DNA from: G963422745 sp963422745
Lineage (GTDB): Bacteria; Actinomycetota; Acidimicrobiia; Acidimicrobiales; Aldehydirespiratoraceae
NCBI GenBank assembly: GCA_963422745.1
Contig: OY730477.1
Location: 3,038,001 to 3,102,000, forward strand
Reading direction: 5' to 3'
Length of the DNA stretch: 64,000 nt
A program made the position numbers and the translations under genes. Shown in pieces: positions 62,581 through 64,000 of the stretch (the stretch's first letter is position 1; every line of letters begins with the position of its first letter). The notes under the pieces are model-generated. The model had not been told where the DNA came from. It saw nothing but the letters and a program-made list of their open reading frames with translations, and ran no database searches.

Positions 62581-63324
62581 GTGCGCGTCGATTTGGGTAC
62601 CCCGACGAGTGCCCTTGCTATCGGCGCTCACCCCGACGACATTGAGTTCGAGTGTGGTGCAACGCTCGCCAAATGGGCTGCCGCGGGAGCGACAGTGCAT
62701 CTGCTGGTGTGCACGGACGGCCGCAAAGGCACCTGGGATGTTGACGCCGACGTCAGCGCTTTGGTTGCCCGCAGACAAGCCGAGCAGCGTGAGGCGGCAC
62801 ATCGGCTTGGTGCCACGGGCGATGTTCGGTTCCTTGACCGGATCGACGGTGAACTCGACATGGGTCCGGGCTCGGGCCTGGCGGTGCGCGGCATGGTCGC
62901 ACGAGTTATCCGTGAACTCACCCCGGAGGTTGTGATAGCCCACGACCCATGGCGACGCTGGCGGATGCATCCCGATCATCGAGCGGCAGGCTTCGTTACC
63001 GTTGATGCGGTTGTGGCGGCGCGTGACCCGCACTACTTCCCCGACCACGGAATCGCCGCTCATCGCCCCGACGCTTTGTTGTTGTTTGAGTGTGAGGAAC
63101 CCGACCATGTCGAACGTGTTGAAGCCGAACATCTTGACGCCAAAGTCGATGCCCTACTCGCACACGAGAGTCAGTTTGAGACCACTATGGCGATCAACGC
63201 CAACGACGACGGTCAACAGCGAGCTGCCTTCACCCATCGCATTCTGAACACGGCACGCGATCACGGCAGACCCGTAGGGGTGAACCTAGGTGAGGCCTTC
63301 TTGTTGATGGACCCCGCTTCCTAG
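62581..63324 (+). CDS. PIG-L/LmbE-family deacetylase
   Basis: 247 residues from GTG 62581. Zinc motif AIGAHPDDIEFECG, then TDGRKGTWD and HPDHRAAG. Removes an acetyl group from N-acetylglucosamine-type conjugates; in actinobacteria relatives act in mycothiol synthesis (MshB) or detoxification (Mca). The specific substrate cannot be decided. Follows cofC by 180 bp. Confidence 0.87.
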   Translation: MRVDLGTPTSALAIGAHPDDIEFECGATLAKWAAAGATVHLLVCTDGRKGTWDVDADVSALVARRQAEQREAAHRLGATGDVRFLDRIDGELDMGPGSGLAVRGMVARVIRELTPEVVIAHDPWRRWRMHPDHRAAGFVTVDAVVAARDPHYFPDHGIAAHRPDALLLFECEEPDHVERVEAEHLDAKVDALLAHESQFETTMAINANDDGQQRAAFTHRILNTARDHGRPVGVNLGEAFLLMDPAS

Positions 63325-63389
63325 GACCCCATCTCAAACCGTTTGTTCAACCATCTATCGACGGTCATCCCACCGGTGATCGGCCGTAT

Positions 63390-63560
63390 ACGTCACGGCA
63401 GCACCACGTTAGTAGGCACGACGACGGTTGCTTGTTCATCTGCGGTTTATCGTCGGGGTCATGGCAGCACCACATTTATGGGCACGACGACGCAGAACCT
63501 TGCGAGGTGCGAAGCCCTTCGTGTCATGGCAGCACCACATTTATGGGCACGACGACGGCC
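63390..63560. repeat. degenerate 65-75-bp array
   Basis: TCATGGCAGCACCACATTTATGGGCACGACGACG-type blocks at about 63394, 63459 and 63528 (each 34 bp, with variable spacers). No gene in the 63325-63711 gap. Confidence 0.88.
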
Positions 63561-63711
63561 GAATGAGTCAATACTGATGCCGCATCAAATCATGACTGCA
63601 CCGTATTCCTTGCACGACGATGGATGGTGACTGAGAGATTCGCGTCCTTCGCCACATCCTGTGTCTTGATGGTGCAACATCTGCTGGGTTCATTGGTGCA
63701 TACTGCTTGTG

Positions 63712-64000
63712 TGGAACCAGGCCCGGAGATGCAACGCCGACAGCTAATCTACGCGCTGAGCCGACCACTAGGCAGGTACACCGTTGAGCGCGCCACCCAA
63801 CTCTCGGGTGTACCCAAGAGCACGATCTATAAATGGCGCCAAACCAAAGTTCTTGGTTCAGATTTTCCGGTGGACTCCCCGGCGACGTGGTCCTATCGAG
63901 ACCTAGTACTGCTTCGTCTTCTGGCGTGGCTGCGTCAACGCGGAATGCGGCTGTCTATGGCTGCTGAGAAGATCTTGAATGTTCGTACTCATCTGTCCAA
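63712..64000 (+). CDS. helix-turn-helix (MerR-like/antitoxin-like) protein, 5' part
   Basis: 96 codons visible, cut by the window edge. Start at GTG 63712 (MEPGPEMQRRQLIYALSRPL) or ATG 63730. The stretch YTVERATQLSGVPKSTIYKW is a MerR-like helix-turn-helix and YRDLVLLRLLAWLRQRGMRL resembles the second helix block of DUF433-type or VapB-type antitoxins. A partner toxin would be to the right and is not seen. Confidence 0.65.

Overview
This window looks like a chromosomal segment of a moderately GC-rich actinobacterium, most likely from an Acidimicrobiia-like lineage (inference). The support is the gene content: an NDMA-type alcohol dehydrogenase, F420 biosynthesis (CofC), several acyl-CoA enzymes, an Rpf-type cell-wall hydrolase, a ParE/ParC pair in addition to ordinary housekeeping genes, a DUF222/13E12-type HNH protein, and a moeA/fmdB/SAF neighbourhood like that of mycobacteria. 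No plasmid, phage, IS transposase or CRISPR array is visible.

Layout. 0-7.6 kb: end of an MttB-family methyltransferase, acyl-CoA dehydrogenase, acyl-CoA ligase carrying a large in-frame repeat, RsgA, a membrane molybdopterin oxidoreductase and a phosphoribosyltransferase. 7.7-16.8 kb: a branched-chain-amino-acid-type (Liv) uptake system rebuilt from fusions, namely LivH-LivM-LivG as one protein and MFS-LivF as another, opposite two paralogous lipoprotein binding proteins. 17.2-23.9 kb: dienelactone hydrolase, tRNA-Ala(CGC), and a molybdenum-cofactor group (moeA, moaA, moaC), then FmdB and SAF proteins. 23.9-30.2 kb: uppP-tldE-tldD and dxs. 31.4-37.7 kb: Nfu-type Fe-S protein, an ABC-2 exporter, Rpf-like protein, ferrochelatase, ParA plus a small membrane protein. 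38.4-42.3 kb: DUF222-HNH protein behind a probable LexA-controlled promoter, and an Fe-S RecB-family nuclease. 42.8-53 kb: alcohol dehydrogenase, DUF6159-like membrane protein, parE, cupin, acyl-CoA dehydrogenase, parC. 53.3-64 kb: PEP-mutase-family protein, mutM, MauE-like protein, SpoU methyltransferase, rnhB, unknown protein, gpsA, cofC, PIG-L deacetylase and the start of an HTH protein.

The dominant unusual feature is not a gene. Almost every intergenic gap holds its own tandem array (unit 18-178 bp, sequence private to that locus). Adding up my estimated array lengths gives about 9.8 kb, roughly 15 % of the window. Many arrays begin inside the last codons of the neighbouring gene, so that stop codon and C-terminus are part of the repeated unit (rsgA, dxs, rnhB, trmH-like, cofC, DUF222, a membrane protein, an acyl-CoA dehydrogenase, a cupin). 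Others have expanded inside reading frames only in multiples of three. Most arrays are C-rich and G-poor on the same (+) strand whatever the direction of the flanking genes, which points to a replication-linked expansion process rather than to gene-specific regulation. This is the best candidate here for an undescribed phenomenon.
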